This document shows, piece after piece, positions 22,068-34,130 of a DNA stretch of 64,000 nucleotides. The translations under genes were made by a program, and so were the position numbers. Below the pieces are notes generated by a model. It worked only from the letters and a program-made list of their open reading frames with translations. It was not told the origin of the DNA and did not search any database. Every line of letters begins with the position of its first letter. The stretch's first letter is position 1. The stretch is from Shewanella japonica (GTDB taxonomy: Bacteria; Pseudomonadota; Gammaproteobacteria; Enterobacterales; Shewanellaceae). The stretch is from the NCBI RefSeq assembly GCF_002075795.1, contig NZ_CP020472.1:2091001-2155000 (forward strand), given 5' to 3'.

Positions 22068-23186
22068 CTATCCTCTAATTAGTGTATCGATAATACCGCC
22101 GCCTAAGCAGACTTCACCATCATAAAAAACAGCAGACTGACCAGGAGTCACAGCAGCTACTGGCTCATCAAATATCACGCTAATTTTGTCATCACCTTCA
22201 GTCGTCACGGTGCAGTTAACATCTTGCTGACGGTAACGTGTTTTCACGGTTATCTTAGCTGGTGAACTTGGGCCTTTGCGGTCAACCCAATGAAGTTGAC
22301 TTACTGTCATGCCATTTGACATCAGGCGAGGGTGGTTTCCACCTTGGCCGACAATTAAAACATTACGCAATAAGTCTTTTTCAACTACGTACCAAGGATC
22401 GTCATTACTGTTTTTCATGCCACCAATGCCAAGCCCTTTACGTTGACCTAGCGTGTGATACATCAAACCTTGGTGGGTTCCGATGACTTCGCCTTCAGCG
22501 GTTTCAATATCACCAGGTTGCGCTGGTAAATATGTACCTAAAAAGTCAGTGAACTTTCTTTCACCGATAAAACAGATACCTGTACTGTCTTTTTTATCAT
22601 GGGTAATTAAGCCCATTTCTTTGGCGATATCACGAACTTGAAATTTTTCTAGTTCGCCGACGGGAAATAAACTTTTAGCGACTTGTTTGTCACTTAAGGT
22701 ATACAAGAAGTAGCTTTGATCTTTGTTGTTATCAATACCACGTAGCATTTGAGTGGTACCGTCCTCGTTATCACGGCGGCGAACGTAATGTCCCATCGCA
22801 ATAAAGTCAGCATCTAAAATTTCATCTGCAAATTCTAAAAATGCTTTAAATTTGATTTCTTTGTTGCACATAATATCTGGGTTAGGAGTACGACCTGCTT
22901 TATATTCAGCAAGGAAGTGCTCAAATACATTGTCCCAGTATTCAGAGGCGAAGTTAACTGTGTGAAGCTTAATGCCTAGCTTGTCACATACTGCCTGCGC
23001 ATCTTTTAAATCTTCAGCTGCAAGACAATATTCATCCGTGTCATCTTCTTCCCAGTTCTTCATAAACAATCCCTCAACCTGATATCCTTGCTGTTGGAGC
23101 AAGTATGCAGAAACTGAAGAATCTACACCGCCGGACATGCCTACGATGACTTTTTTACCATTTGAATCGGGATTGATTGATGTCAT
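22068..23186 (-). CDS. mnmA: tRNA-specific 2-thiouridylase
   Basis: A 372-residue MnmA. The PP-loop [15 protein letters not shown] is at about residues 16-30, catalytic Cys107 is in IMCNKEIKF, and the second catalytic Cys is in [12 protein letters not shown] (about 204). It thiolates U34 of Lys, Glu and Gln tRNAs using sulfur relayed by the Tus proteins. It is followed immediately by hflD. The 140-base gap upstream separates it from nudJ and may hold its promoter. Confidence 0.97.
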   Translation of the reverse strand: MTSINPDSNGKKVIVGMSGGVDSSVSAYLLQQQGYQVEGLFMKNWEEDDTDEYCLAAEDLKDAQAVCDKLGIKLHTVNFASEYWDNVFEHFLAEYKAGRTPNPDIMCNKEIKFKAFLEFADEILDADFIAMGHYVRRRDNEDGTTQMLRGIDNNKDQSYFLYTLSDKQVAKSLFPVGELEKFQVRDIAKEMGLITHDKKDSTGICFIGERKFTDFLGTYLPAQPGDIETAEGEVIGTHQGLMYHTLGQRKGLGIGGMKNSNDDPWYVVEKDLLRNVLIVGQGGNHPRLMSNGMTVSQLHWVDRKGPSSPAKITVKTRYRQQDVNCTVTTEGDDKISVIFDEPVAAVTPGQSAVFYDGEVCLGGGIIDTLIRG

Positions 23187-23326
23187 AAAACCTAAAAACC
23201 AGTGAAATTACGGATACAAGAGATGAACATGTGGTCGAGTCGAGTGCTTTTCAAGTCAACAAACCCAGTCTTTATTCGTAGATAAATACCTTACGAAAAT
23301 CTCTAAATTGTGCGGCGCATATTCTA

Positions 23327-23806
23327 TCATGCATTATTGTTGTCGGCTATCACCTGTAAGTCACTATTAATCAGTGATAATGGGCTGTGAGCTTTATGTA
23401 AAAAGTCTTCTACGGATTTAATGACTAACGGGCTGCGAAGGACCACTTTACGTTGTTTAATTTCATCTAAAGTTAACCAGTGACACGCGATAATGTCGTT
23501 GTCTAGTGGTATGCATTGGTCGTTATCTTGCCATTCAGCTGCAAAAGTAAAACGCACAAAAGCCAATTCTTCACTGGCACTATATTGATAAATGCTTATA
23601 AGGCCAGTTAATGTAACATCCAGCCCAGTTTCTTCTCTAACTTCTCTTCTACAGGCCTGCTCGAGTGTTTCATGGGCTTCAATATGGCCAGCGGGTTGAT
23701 TTAGACGTAGTTGGTTATCAATGAGTTCTTCAACGAATAAAAATTTTCCCTGACTATGGATGACGCAGGCGACAGTCGTATTAGGCTTATAGCGAAGTGT
23801 TGACAT
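23327..23806 (-). CDS. nudJ: Nudix phosphatase NudJ
   Basis: A 159-residue Nudix hydrolase. The Nudix box GX5EX7REUXEEXGU is visible as GHIEAHETLEQACRREVREE followed by TGLDV (about residues 40-63). In E. coli NudJ removes phosphate from HMP-PP and nucleoside di/triphosphates. The gene order rluE-nudJ-mnmA-hflD-purB matches E. coli and supports NudJ over other Nudix types. Confidence 0.92.
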   Translation of the reverse strand: MSTLRYKPNTTVACVIHSQGKFLFVEELIDNQLRLNQPAGHIEAHETLEQACRREVREETGLDVTLTGLISIYQYSASEELAFVRFTFAAEWQDNDQCIPLDNDIIACHWLTLDEIKQRKVVLRSPLVIKSVEDFLHKAHSPLSLINSDLQVIADNNNA

Positions 23807-23841
23807 GGTGTCGTCCTCTCATCATTTTTATTATTAATGTG

Positions 23842-24489
23842 TTACTGCTTAATGGTTTTATAAGCACCATTAGGCAAGTCATCTAAACTCCATTGACCTA
23901 TTTTATAGCGAATTAATCTTAGAGTGGGGTGGCCAACATGAGCGGTCATTCTTCTAACTTGACGATTGCGGCCTTCACAAATTTGTATTTCTAACCATGT
24001 AGTGGGGATAGACTTTCTTTCCCTAACAGGCGGAACTCGTTCCCAAACTGTGGGCTCTTCAATCACCTTAACGTTCGCTGGTAATGTCATTCCATCTTTT
24101 AATTCAACACCTTGCTGTAATGCAGTAATTGAGTATTCGCTAGGTTCACCCTCAACTTGCACCCAATATGTCTTGAAAGTTTTTTTATTCGGTTGGGTTA
24201 ATTTTGCCTGTAATTTGCCGTCATTGGTCAGCAATAATAATCCTTCGCTGTCTCTATCCAATCTGCCAGCGGCATAGACATCTTTTACCGGAATAAAATC
24301 TTTCAAAGTTTGTCTTCCTGATTCATCAGTAAATTGACATAGAACATCAAAAGGTTTGTTAAATAACACTATTATCGGATTTTCAACAGGTTTACTTACC
24401 GCGCGCTTAGTCGGCTTACGGTGTTTTTTATTTACTTTGGAAAATGCAGGTTTAGTGCTAAAACGTTTGGGTTTGTCATTTGCTGACAT
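23842..24489 (-). CDS. rluE: 23S rRNA pseudouridine synthase RluE
   Basis: A 215-residue RsuA/RluB/E/F-family synthase lacking an S4 domain, as RluE does. The catalytic motif [17 protein letters not shown] is at about residues 75-91, preceded by [13 protein letters not shown] basic N-terminal tail (about 35 residues, Lys/Arg/Pro-rich) probably contacts RNA. It modifies U2457 of 23S rRNA in E. coli. It is divergent from icd and lies 35 bases upstream of nudJ. Confidence 0.93.
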   Translation of the reverse strand: MSANDKPKRFSTKPAFSKVNKKHRKPTKRAVSKPVENPIIVLFNKPFDVLCQFTDESGRQTLKDFIPVKDVYAAGRLDRDSEGLLLLTNDGKLQAKLTQPNKKTFKTYWVQVEGEPSEYSITALQQGVELKDGMTLPANVKVIEEPTVWERVPPVRERKSIPTTWLEIQICEGRNRQVRRMTAHVGHPTLRLIRYKIGQWSLDDLPNGAYKTIKQ

Positions 24490-24707
24490 ACATAAGCCTA
24501 TTTAGGATGAAATTGATTCATTTTGTATAGTTTACTTGGCATTGGGCCTTAGTGGAATTTGAATCTTACAGATAATGGTCTATGATGTTGGCCTAAAAAA
24601 TGTGATCTGTGCCCGTTTTTACACAAGCAGCCACACATTATTTTTCTAATTTCATAGGGATTTGTGCCATATACAACTGACATCGGCTTATAGATTGATG
24701 CAGTTGA

Positions 24708-26999
<2,292 letters not shown>

Positions 27000-27030
27000 G
27001 CGATAATCGGTTTAAAAGAGCGATTAATTA

Positions 27031-27061
27031 AAAAGCAGAGATGAACGTCTCTGCTTTTTTA
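27031..27061 (+). terminator. Terminator after icd
   Basis: AAAAGCAGAGA / TCTCTGCTTTT around TGAACG; the tail is T-rich. Confidence 0.93.
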
Positions 27062-27193
27062 TCTCTGCAGCTTTATACCTGAGCTAAAATCTAAGATGAA
27101 CAAAGTAAATGTCGAGGCTAAGTTGAAGGTGATGGGGTAGTTTTTGTTTGATTTATAAGCAAACGATAAATTATTTACATTATTTATGTGAAA

Positions 27194-27228
27194 TAAAAAA
27201 GGCAGAGATTAAAATCTCTGCCTTTTTG
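27194..27228. terminator. Terminator of cspD, bidirectional
   Basis: AAGGCAGAGA / TCTCTGCCTT flanked by A6 and T5 tracts, just downstream of cspD on the reverse strand. Its stem shares the core GCAGAGA with the icd terminator 150 bases away. Confidence 0.88.
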
Positions 27229-27245
27229 TTTTATAGTTTCAACGA

Positions 27246-27452
27246 CTATTTAGTCGGTGAAATGGCTGAAGCATGCATCCCTTTAGGGCCCTGCTCAGTT
27301 TCGAAATCTACAGGTTGGCCCGCTTTAAGCGTTCTATAACCTTCCATTTCGATTGTTGAATAATGTGCAAATACATCTTCGCCACCCTGATCTGGGCAAA
27401 TAAACCCGAATCCTTTGGCGTTGTTGAACCATTTAACAGTTCCGCTTGCCAT
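27246..27452 (-). CDS. cspD: Cold-shock-like protein CspD
   Basis: A 68-residue cold-shock domain protein with RNP1 KGFGFI (residues 13-18) and RNP2 DVFAHY (26-31). In E. coli CspD binds single-stranded DNA and inhibits replication in stationary phase. The CspD assignment rests on the divergent clpS-clpA pair, as in E. coli; the sequence alone would only say cold-shock family. Confidence 0.93.
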   Translation of the reverse strand: MASGTVKWFNNAKGFGFICPDQGGEDVFAHYSTIEMEGYRTLKAGQPVDFETEQGPKGMHASAISPTK

Positions 27453-27648
27453 ACTTCCACTTCCTTCTGTTGTCTACTTACCAGTAAGATAGTAAAACTT
27501 ATTTTAATCAGCGGTCTTTTATTGCCGCCTCAGAACAGAATGAAATTTGTACGAAAAGATGTCAAGTAAAAATTAACAAAATGACAACATTTAATTAATT
27601 TAATAATATCAATTGGTCTTGTACCAAACTAGAGGCTAGTATTAACAC

Positions 27649-27957
27649 ATGGGTAGATTAGGCAGCGTAGAGCACACAGAAGAGCGTGTTGAATCGGAGC
27701 TACAACCACCTTCAATGTATAAAGTCGTGTTAAATAACGATGATTACACTCCGATGGATTTCGTGATTGAAGTGCTACAACGTTTTTTTAATAAGGATGA
27801 ACAACAGGCCACGGACATTATGTTGGCTATCCATCACCAAGGTAAGGGAATATGTGGTGTTTATTCGTTTGGCATTGCTGAAACGAAAGTGTTACAAGTA
27901 AATCAATTTGCCAGAGAAAACCAACATCCGTTACTGTGTACATTAGAAGCCGCATAG
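27649..27957 (+). CDS. clpS: ATP-dependent Clp protease adaptor ClpS
   Basis: A 102-residue N-end-rule adaptor that delivers substrates with bulky N-termini to ClpAP. The N-degron pocket is in [16 protein letters not shown] (about residues 24-39), and [16 protein letters not shown] and [11 protein letters not shown] complete the core. It has no Shine-Dalgarno sequence, and a TAGTAT -10-like element at 27637-27642 would start transcription at about the ATG itself. clpA follows after about 60 bases. Confidence 0.96.
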   Translation: MGRLGSVEHTEERVESELQPPSMYKVVLNNDDYTPMDFVIEVLQRFFNKDEQQATDIMLAIHHQGKGICGVYSFGIAETKVLQVNQFARENQHPLLCTLEAA

Positions 27958-28016
27958 TGAACAGTTGTTTCTCCATCGGTAACTCTGCAGTTTATGAGTA
28001 TTTTTAGGGGGTGCTT

Positions 28017-30275
28017 ATGCTAAACAAAGATCTTGAAGTCACCTTGAACCTAGCGTTTCAACAAGCTAGAGATTCACGTCATGAATATATGACGGTAGAA
28101 CATTTATTATTAGCATTAATCAATAATCCATCGGCCAAAGAAGCACTACTGGCTTGTGGCGCTGATATTACTCGTCTTCACGAGGAAGTATCTAACTTCA
28201 TTCAACAAACAACCCCGTTAATCGCTGAAAGCACTGAAGAGCGAGAAACTCAACCAACATTAGGATTCCAACGTGTTCTGCAACGCGCAGTGTTTCATGT
28301 GCAGTCTTCAGGTCGCAATGAAGTCACTGGCGCAAATGTGCTGGTGGCAATTTTTAGCGAGCAAGAATCACAAGCTGTTTACTTATTACGTCGCTGTGAA
28401 ATTACCCGCTTAGATGTGGTCAATTTTATCTCACATGGTTTGCCTAAAGATGATGATAATCAGGAAATGAATAACCCTGAAGCATCAGAAGAAGGAACTG
28501 AACAAGCTGAAGACAGAAGTTTATTGTCCCAGTTTGCGACCGATTTAAATCAAATGTCTAAGGGTGGTGTGATTGATCCACTCATTGGCCGTGATGATGA
28601 AGTTGAACGTGCAATTCAAACCTTATGTCGTCGACGTAAAAACAATCCACTACTTGTTGGTGAAGCTGGTGTGGGTAAAACGGCTATTGCTGAAGGGTTA
28701 GCTTATCGAATCGTTAATGAGCAAGTCCCCGATGTGATTAAAGATGCAACCGTATATTCGTTAGATTTAGGTTCATTACTTGCCGGCACAAAATACCGTG
28801 GTGATTTTGAGAAACGCTTTAAAGGTTTGCTTAAAGAACTGGGTAAAAATGAGCATGCGATTCTGTTTATTGATGAAATCCATACCATCATTGGAGCAGG
28901 TGCCGCTTCAGGTGGCGTGATGGATGCGTCTAACTTGCTTAAACCGTTATTATCTAACGGGACATTACGTTGTATGGGCTCAACGACTTTCCAAGAATAT
29001 CAAAGCATTTTTGAAAAAGATCGAGCGTTAGCAAGACGTTTCCAAAAAATCGATATCAATGAGCCGTCAGTAGCTGAAACCACTAAAATCTTATTGGGGC
29101 TTAAATCTAAGTATGAGGAGCACCATGGTGTTCGTTATACTCAAGCGGCAATCAGTTCTGCAGCGAGTTTATCAGCGAAGCACATTAATGATCGTCACTT
29201 ACCAGACAAAGCCATTGATGTGATTGATGAAGCGGGTGCGAGAATGGTGATGTTACCGCAAAGCAAACGTAAGAAAACCATCGGTCAACCTGAAATTGAA
29301 GCGATCATCGCTAAAATTGCGCGCATACCTGAGAAGTCCGTATCATCAACTGACAAGGATTTACTCAAAAACCTAGAGCGTAACCTTAAGATGTTAGTGT
29401 TTGGTCAAGACAAAGCCATTGAGGGGCTGAGTTCTGCTATTCGATTATCTCGAAGTGGTTTAGGTGCGGAGAAAAAGCCGGTTGGTAGTTTCTTATTTGC
29501 AGGTCCTACTGGTGTTGGTAAAACCGAAGTTACCAATCAATTAGCCGCATGTTTAAATATGAAGCTGATTCGATTTGATATGTCTGAATATATGGAGCGT
29601 CATACTGTATCTCGTTTAATCGGCTCGCCTCCTGGTTATGTTGGTTACGAGCAAGGTGGTCTATTAACTGACGCCGTCATTAAAAACCCGCATTGCGTTG
29701 TATTGTTGGATGAAATTGAAAAAGCGCACCCTGATGTTTATAACTTGCTATTGCAAGTGATGGATCATGGTACGTTAACTGACAATAATGGCCGTAAAGC
29801 AGACTTTAGAAATGTCACCTTAGTGATGACCACCAATGCTGGTGTCCAAGAGTCTATTCGTACTTCGATTGGCTTTAAACAGCAAGACAATAGCTTAAAT
29901 GCGATGTCAGAAATCAATAAAGTCTTCTCACCGGAGTTCCGTAACCGTTTAGATTCAATTATTTGGTTTAATCATTTAGACATGACGATAATTGCCAAGG
30001 TCGTTGATAAGTTCTTAATTGAGTTACAAGCTCAATTGGATGAAAAACGCGTTACTCTAGAGGTCACTGATGAAGCTCGTACTTTACTGGCTGAAAAAGG
30101 CTACGATAAGAACATGGGCGCAAGACCAATGGGTCGTGTTGTCACTGAGCTAATCAAGCGACCATTAGCTGATGAAATACTCTTCGGTAAGTTAGAGGCT
30201 GGCGGTATTGCCAAAGTCGACGCTAAAGATAATGAAATTGTTATTAGCTGTGAATGCGAAGAAAAAGTGTCATAA
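28017..30275 (+). CDS. clpA: ATP-dependent Clp protease ATPase subunit ClpA
   Basis: A 752-residue AAA+ unfoldase that feeds ClpP. The Clp-N double repeat spans about residues 1-145. The first AAA module has Walker A GEAGVGKTA (about 214) and Walker B ILFIDEIH, and the second has GPTGVGKTE (about 495) and VVLLDEIEKAHPDV. ATG at 28017 is chosen over GTG at 28011 because AGGGGG precedes it closely and MLNKDLEVTLN matches E. coli. With ClpS and the Aat/Bpt transferases nearby, this window holds the whole recognition side of the N-end rule pathway. Confidence 0.97.
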   Translation: MLNKDLEVTLNLAFQQARDSRHEYMTVEHLLLALINNPSAKEALLACGADITRLHEEVSNFIQQTTPLIAESTEERETQPTLGFQRVLQRAVFHVQSSGRNEVTGANVLVAIFSEQESQAVYLLRRCEITRLDVVNFISHGLPKDDDNQEMNNPEASEEGTEQAEDRSLLSQFATDLNQMSKGGVIDPLIGRDDEVERAIQTLCRRRKNNPLLVGEAGVGKTAIAEGLAYRIVNEQVPDVIKDATVYSLDLGSLLAGTKYRGDFEKRFKGLLKELGKNEHAILFIDEIHTIIGAGAASGGVMDASNLLKPLLSNGTLRCMGSTTFQEYQSIFEKDRALARRFQKIDINEPSVAETTKILLGLKSKYEEHHGVRYTQAAISSAASLSAKHINDRHLPDKAIDVIDEAGARMVMLPQSKRKKTIGQPEIEAIIAKIARIPEKSVSSTDKDLLKNLERNLKMLVFGQDKAIEGLSSAIRLSRSGLGAEKKPVGSFLFAGPTGVGKTEVTNQLAACLNMKLIRFDMSEYMERHTVSRLIGSPPGYVGYEQGGLLTDAVIKNPHCVVLLDEIEKAHPDVYNLLLQVMDHGTLTDNNGRKADFRNVTLVMTTNAGVQESIRTSIGFKQQDNSLNAMSEINKVFSPEFRNRLDSIIWFNHLDMTIIAKVVDKFLIELQAQLDEKRVTLEVTDEARTLLAEKGYDKNMGARPMGRVVTELIKRPLADEILFGKLEAGGIAKVDAKDNEIVISCECEEKVS

Positions 30276-30299
30276 CTTAATCGTGTTAATTCTGGTAAT

Positions 30300-30335
30300 A
30301 AAAATGGCTATCTGAAAACAGATAGCCATTTTTGT
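30300..30335 (+). terminator. Terminator after clpA
   Basis: AATGGCTATCTG / CAGATAGCCATT with a short A-rich loop and T5 tail. Confidence 0.93.
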
Positions 30336-30361
30336 TTGCATCAACGTTAATCATTAGCCAA

Positions 30362-30392
30362 CAAAAAACCCGACAATCAAGCCGGGTTTTTA
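30362..30392 (-). terminator. Terminator after infA (reverse strand)
   Basis: On the reverse strand AACCCG / CGGGTT closes a loop and runs into TTTTTTG. Confidence 0.8.
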
Positions 30393-30408
30393 AATAGATG
30401 AGGCAGAA

Positions 30409-30648
<240 letters not shown>

Positions 30649-30712
30649 TCAAATATAAAAAAAATTCGCAGTATCATGCCCCAAAAAGCGCTTGCTGTAA
30701 AGGATTGAAACA

Positions 30713-31426
30713 CTAAAGCGTGGGTTCTTTTTCAATATGTTGCCATCCATTCGCTGTTAATATTTGATATGGACGATATAAACGTTTGTAATTCATTTTT
30801 CTATTTTCATCAATTTGATAGCCCAGATATACAAATTGCTTACCTAGTTGCAGGGCTAAATCACACTGCAACAAGATCATGAAGCTGCCGAGTGAGCGTT
30901 TAGCATAGTCAGGATCAAAATAACTATAAATGGCTGACAAACTATTATTGAGTTGATCCGTTACTGCTACTCCAATGAGTTTATCTTGGTCAAAAACTTC
31001 AATGTAAGTGGGTTTAAGCCAGCTGCACAGCAGGAAGTCATTATATTGATCTTCACTCGGAGGATACATTGGCCCATCAGAATGGCGGCCACTGATATAA
31101 CGTTCGTATAATGCGTAGTGTTCAGCTGAACACTCATCTGTGACTTGCCATCTTAAGTCCTGATTGTTTTTGATGGTGCGTTTTTGTCGTTTAGAAAGTT
31201 TAAATTCAGGCACCACAACGCGAATAGATTGACATGCTGAGCAACTCGGACAGCGTGGTTTATAAATAGAGTTGCCATTTCGCCTAAAGCCCATGCCAAG
31301 TAATTGTTCAAATAGCGCGCCGTCCAACTGTGGCTCTTGAATAATTAATAGCTGCTCTTGAAGCCCATCAATATAGCTACAATCAAAAGGGTGACTAATG
31401 CCGACACTGATGCTTCTAGATGTCAA
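30713..31426 (-). CDS. bpt: Aspartate/glutamate leucyltransferase Bpt (arginyltransferase family)
   Basis: A 237-residue member of the ATE/Bpt family, which adds Leu to N-terminal Asp or Glu to create ClpS-readable degrons. The Cys cluster CPSCSACQSIRV is at about residues 59-70, with SRHSDGPMYPP-type and RLYRPYQIL motifs further on. I choose TTG at 31426 (giving MTSRSISVGISHPF), preceded by AGAGGT, over the longer ATG start at 31462 that would lie deep inside aat. It overlaps the aat stop by 11 bases, so the two are coupled. Confidence 0.92.
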   Translation of the reverse strand: MTSRSISVGISHPFDCSYIDGLQEQLLIIQEPQLDGALFEQLLGMGFRRNGNSIYKPRCPSCSACQSIRVVVPEFKLSKRQKRTIKNNQDLRWQVTDECSAEHYALYERYISGRHSDGPMYPPSEDQYNDFLLCSWLKPTYIEVFDQDKLIGVAVTDQLNNSLSAIYSYFDPDYAKRSLGSFMILLQCDLALQLGKQFVYLGYQIDENRKMNYKRLYRPYQILTANGWQHIEKEPTL

Positions 31427-32123
31427 AATATACCTCTTGAGTAACCCAAGCTTGATTATCAATAACTTGATTACGTAATTGTTTTAAGGTTTGTAAAAAC
31501 TCATTTCTAGGTACAGGTTTCGCACCTAAGTTTTCTAAATGTGGGTTCATAATTTGTGCATCAATCAGCTTAAAACCATGTTTGGCAATATGCTGATTAA
31601 GCATTGCAAATGCAGCTTTTGATGCATTAGTTTGGCGATGAAACATTGATTCTCCACAAAATACACTGCCTACCGCTATTCCATATAAACCGCCAACAAG
31701 TGTTTTATCATCCCACACTTCAATTGAGTGAGCTTTACCCAAAGAGTGTAATTTAATATAGGCATTTTGAATATCGGATGAAATCCAAGTGCCTTGCTCA
31801 CTGGCTCTTGGTTCTGAACATGCTTTGATTACCTCTGCAAAGGCATGATTAATGGTAAATCGCCACGTTGATTTTTTCAGGCATTTTCGCATTGTTTTGT
31901 TTAGCGGCTGAGTTTGTGGAGTAAATACCGCTCTTGGGTGAGGTGACCACCATAGGATGGGATCATCATCGTTAAACCAGGGGAAAATGCCTTGATAATA
32001 GGCTTCGACTAATCGAGTTGGTGATAAATCACCGCCAACCGCCAGTAAGCCATTTGGTTCGTCAAGTGCTTGCATGGGATCAGGAAATTGAGGAAGGTGA
32101 TTTAAATAAGACAGTGAGTTCAC
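31416..32123 (-). CDS. aat: Leucyl/phenylalanyl-tRNA-protein transferase
   Basis: A 235-residue Aat, which transfers Leu or Phe from tRNA to N-terminal Lys or Arg. YYQGIFPWFNDDDPILWWSP is at about residues 42-61, and GLYGIAVGSVFCGESMF in the GNAT-like core is diagnostic. It is co-transcribed with bpt downstream. The upstream divergent gene encodes the glycine-zipper protein 53 bases away, so both promoters must share that short gap or lie in the flanking genes. Confidence 0.96.
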   Translation of the reverse strand: MNSLSYLNHLPQFPDPMQALDEPNGLLAVGGDLSPTRLVEAYYQGIFPWFNDDDPILWWSPHPRAVFTPQTQPLNKTMRKCLKKSTWRFTINHAFAEVIKACSEPRASEQGTWISSDIQNAYIKLHSLGKAHSIEVWDDKTLVGGLYGIAVGSVFCGESMFHRQTNASKAAFAMLNQHIAKHGFKLIDAQIMNPHLENLGAKPVPRNEFLQTLKQLRNQVIDNQAWVTQEVYFDI

Positions 32124-32176
32124 AATTAAGTATATTATTAAATAGGTCTTATCTATACGTTAGCGGAATTTTGCTT

Positions 32177-32668
32177 ATGTTGAAACTCACAAACAGCTCA
32201 GTGATGGTTTTTAGTGCACTTTTGGTCATATTATCAGGGGTAATGAGTAGCACAGCACTAGCGGCATATGAGCGTAATCAGGCAGTGCCAGTTGAAAAGG
32301 TAATCTATGGCCAAGTCGAATCAATTAAACACGTTACTCAAACGCAATTAGTTGAAGATCGTAACCTTGGCTGGAAAACCTTTGGCGGTGCATTAATAGG
32401 TGGCGTTATTGGGCATCAGTTTGGTGGTGGCTCAGGACAGGATGTCGCAACCGTATTAGGCGCATTACTTGGTGGTGCTGCAGCCAACCAATACGGCAAC
32501 TCAACTCGTACACTTGAATATAAACTAATTGAAATGATGATTAATTTAGACGATGGAACACAAGTCATGGTGATACAAGACTTAGATCCTGGAATGTCAT
32601 TTGTTGCAGGTGACGAAGTGCGTGTTGTGTATTTAACCGGTTATGTTCGTGTTGATTTAGCCATGTAA
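32177..32668 (+). CDS. Exported glycine-zipper (2TM) envelope protein
   Basis: A 163-residue protein with an N-terminal signal peptide (about residues 1-29, ending STALA-AY). A glycine-zipper segment at about 66-98 (GGALIGGVIGHQFGGG, then LGALLGGAAANQYG) resembles SlyB/Pcp-like envelope proteins. No lipobox Cys is present, so it is not a lipoprotein by this reading. The frame opens far upstream inside aat; ATG at 32177 is the only start giving a signal peptide. The role is unknown; family members sit in the outer membrane or periplasm and affect envelope integrity. Confidence 0.78.
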   Translation: MLKLTNSSVMVFSALLVILSGVMSSTALAAYERNQAVPVEKVIYGQVESIKHVTQTQLVEDRNLGWKTFGGALIGGVIGHQFGGGSGQDVATVLGALLGGAAANQYGNSTRTLEYKLIEMMINLDDGTQVMVIQDLDPGMSFVAGDEVRVVYLTGYVRVDLAM

Positions 32669-32711
32669 TGAGCGGGTAGTAAAATCACATTTTTTGTGTG
32701 ATTCGCGCAAT

Positions 32712-32740
32712 AAAAAAGGAGCCTCAGTGGCTCCTTTTTT
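32712..32740. terminator. Bidirectional terminator
   Basis: AAAAAAGGAGCC / GGCTCCTTTTTT around TCAGT, between convergent genes. Confidence 0.95.
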
Positions 32741-32774
32741 GATTGGTCGCTAGATCAGTAACAGTAAGCTTGTA

Positions 32775-33137
32775 TTAGAAACCGCGAGGTAAGGTATTTT
32801 TACCTGCATTTGCTAATTTTTCACGCCATAGTTCTTTAGGTGTTTTACCGCCTGAAGTGTTGGCTTTTTTAGCAGTAGGCTTTTTCGCTTCAGTTTTGGC
32901 TGTAACAGCTTTTTTAGCTGCAGGCTTTTTAGCGACAACTTTTTCTGCAACAGTTGCTTCTGTTTGACCTTGAGTCACTTCAAGGTGCATTTTCTCAAGA
33001 TCGCTAAAGCGTAAAGACTTGCCGCCATCAATTTTATACCAGCTGCCTTTCTGCTCGATTTCAACAGTTTTTGAAGTTTGTTTTTCAAGAGCAGCTTTAA
33101 GTTCGGCGATAAGCGCTTCTTTAGTCAAGTTTGACAT
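32775..33137 (-). CDS. Small protein with histone H1-like Lys/Ala-rich tail, unrecognised
   Basis: A 120-residue protein read from ATG at 33137 (AGGT upstream); a longer frame to 33188 exists but lacks a better start. The N-terminal half (MSNLTKEALIAELKAALEKQ, then a GSWYKIDGGKSLRFSDLEKM segment) looks folded. The region 70-100 is built from AKKPAAKKA-like repeats, and the tail ends ELWREKLANAGKNTLPRGF. I do not recognise the family. The basic tail suggests nucleic-acid binding, like the ProQ and YebG tails elsewhere in this window, but this is inference. Confidence 0.7.
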   Translation of the reverse strand: MSNLTKEALIAELKAALEKQTSKTVEIEQKGSWYKIDGGKSLRFSDLEKMHLEVTQGQTEATVAEKVVAKKPAAKKAVTAKTEAKKPTAKKANTSGGKTPKELWREKLANAGKNTLPRGF

Positions 33138-33335
33138 ATTGAGACCTATTTTTCTGTAATGAATAGTTTTATTTAATGTTTTCAACATCCCTTAGCGCTA
33201 ATTTTAGTGTTTAAAGTACCCAAAAGTCCAATTTAAGCCAAAATCGCTTAGCAAATAAGCAATGTTAACAAGGGTTTTTCAATAAGTATTGGTCTGCGTT
33301 ACACTATTAATATCAAAAATTTTAGGGTTAGTTTT

Positions 33336-34103
33336 ATGTCATTAACGTCTGTATCTCGCGAGCAATTATCCAACTATCTAAATGATTTCCTTAGCGTTAG
33401 CCAATTTAAAGATTATGCACCTAATGGACTGCAGGTTCAGGGCACAGATACGATTAGTACCATAGTCACTGGGGTAACAGCCTGCCAAGCGCTCATTGAC
33501 CAAGCGGCTGCAGTGAATGCTGATGCCATATTGGTTCATCATGGATTTTTTTGGAAAAATGAACCAGAAGTGCTTACAGGGATGAAATATAAGCGAATTA
33601 AAACGCTTATGAGTCACGATATGAATTTATTCGGCTATCATTTACCACTAGATGCCCATGAAACTATTGGGAATAATGCAGAACTTGCTAAAAAGTTAGG
33701 ATTAGTCGATGTTGAAGTGTGTGCAGATATTCCACAAAATTTACTCTGGAAAGGAAAGCTTGCAACGCCACTTTCGTCACTACAATTAAGTGAGTTATTG
33801 AATCAAAAATTATATCGCCAACCACTTCATATAGGCGATGATGAGCAGTTAATTTCATCGTTGGCTTGGTGTACTGGTGGAGCACAAGATTATATTGATC
33901 ATGCTGCGGCTTTGGGAGTTGATGCATTTATTAGTGGTGAAGTTTCTGAGCACACGTATCACTGTGCAATGGAGCAGGGAATCCATTATTTTGCTGCTGG
34001 TCACCATGCAACAGAACAATTTGGTATTCAAGCATTAGGTGAACATTTAGCTGAAAAGTTTGGTTTGACACATCAGTTTATTGATATTGTTAATCCTGTT
34101 TAA
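33336..34103 (+). CDS. Nif3-like dinuclear metal protein (YbgI family)
   Basis: A 255-residue Nif3/YbgI/DUF34 protein. Metal ligands are in VHHGFFWK (about 67-74), HLPLDAH (about 101-107) and the C-terminal GHHATEQFG (about 221-229). Family members form hexameric toroids; a GTP cyclohydrolase-like activity has been reported for some but the role is unsettled. It lies 27 bases before the antiporter gene and is probably co-transcribed with it. Confidence 0.88.
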   Translation: MSLTSVSREQLSNYLNDFLSVSQFKDYAPNGLQVQGTDTISTIVTGVTACQALIDQAAAVNADAILVHHGFFWKNEPEVLTGMKYKRIKTLMSHDMNLFGYHLPLDAHETIGNNAELAKKLGLVDVEVCADIPQNLLWKGKLATPLSSLQLSELLNQKLYRQPLHIGDDEQLISSLAWCTGGAQDYIDHAAALGVDAFISGEVSEHTYHCAMEQGIHYFAAGHHATEQFGIQALGEHLAEKFGLTHQFIDIVNPV

Positions 34104-34130
34104 TCAATAGAAAAACCAAAGGTTAACGCC

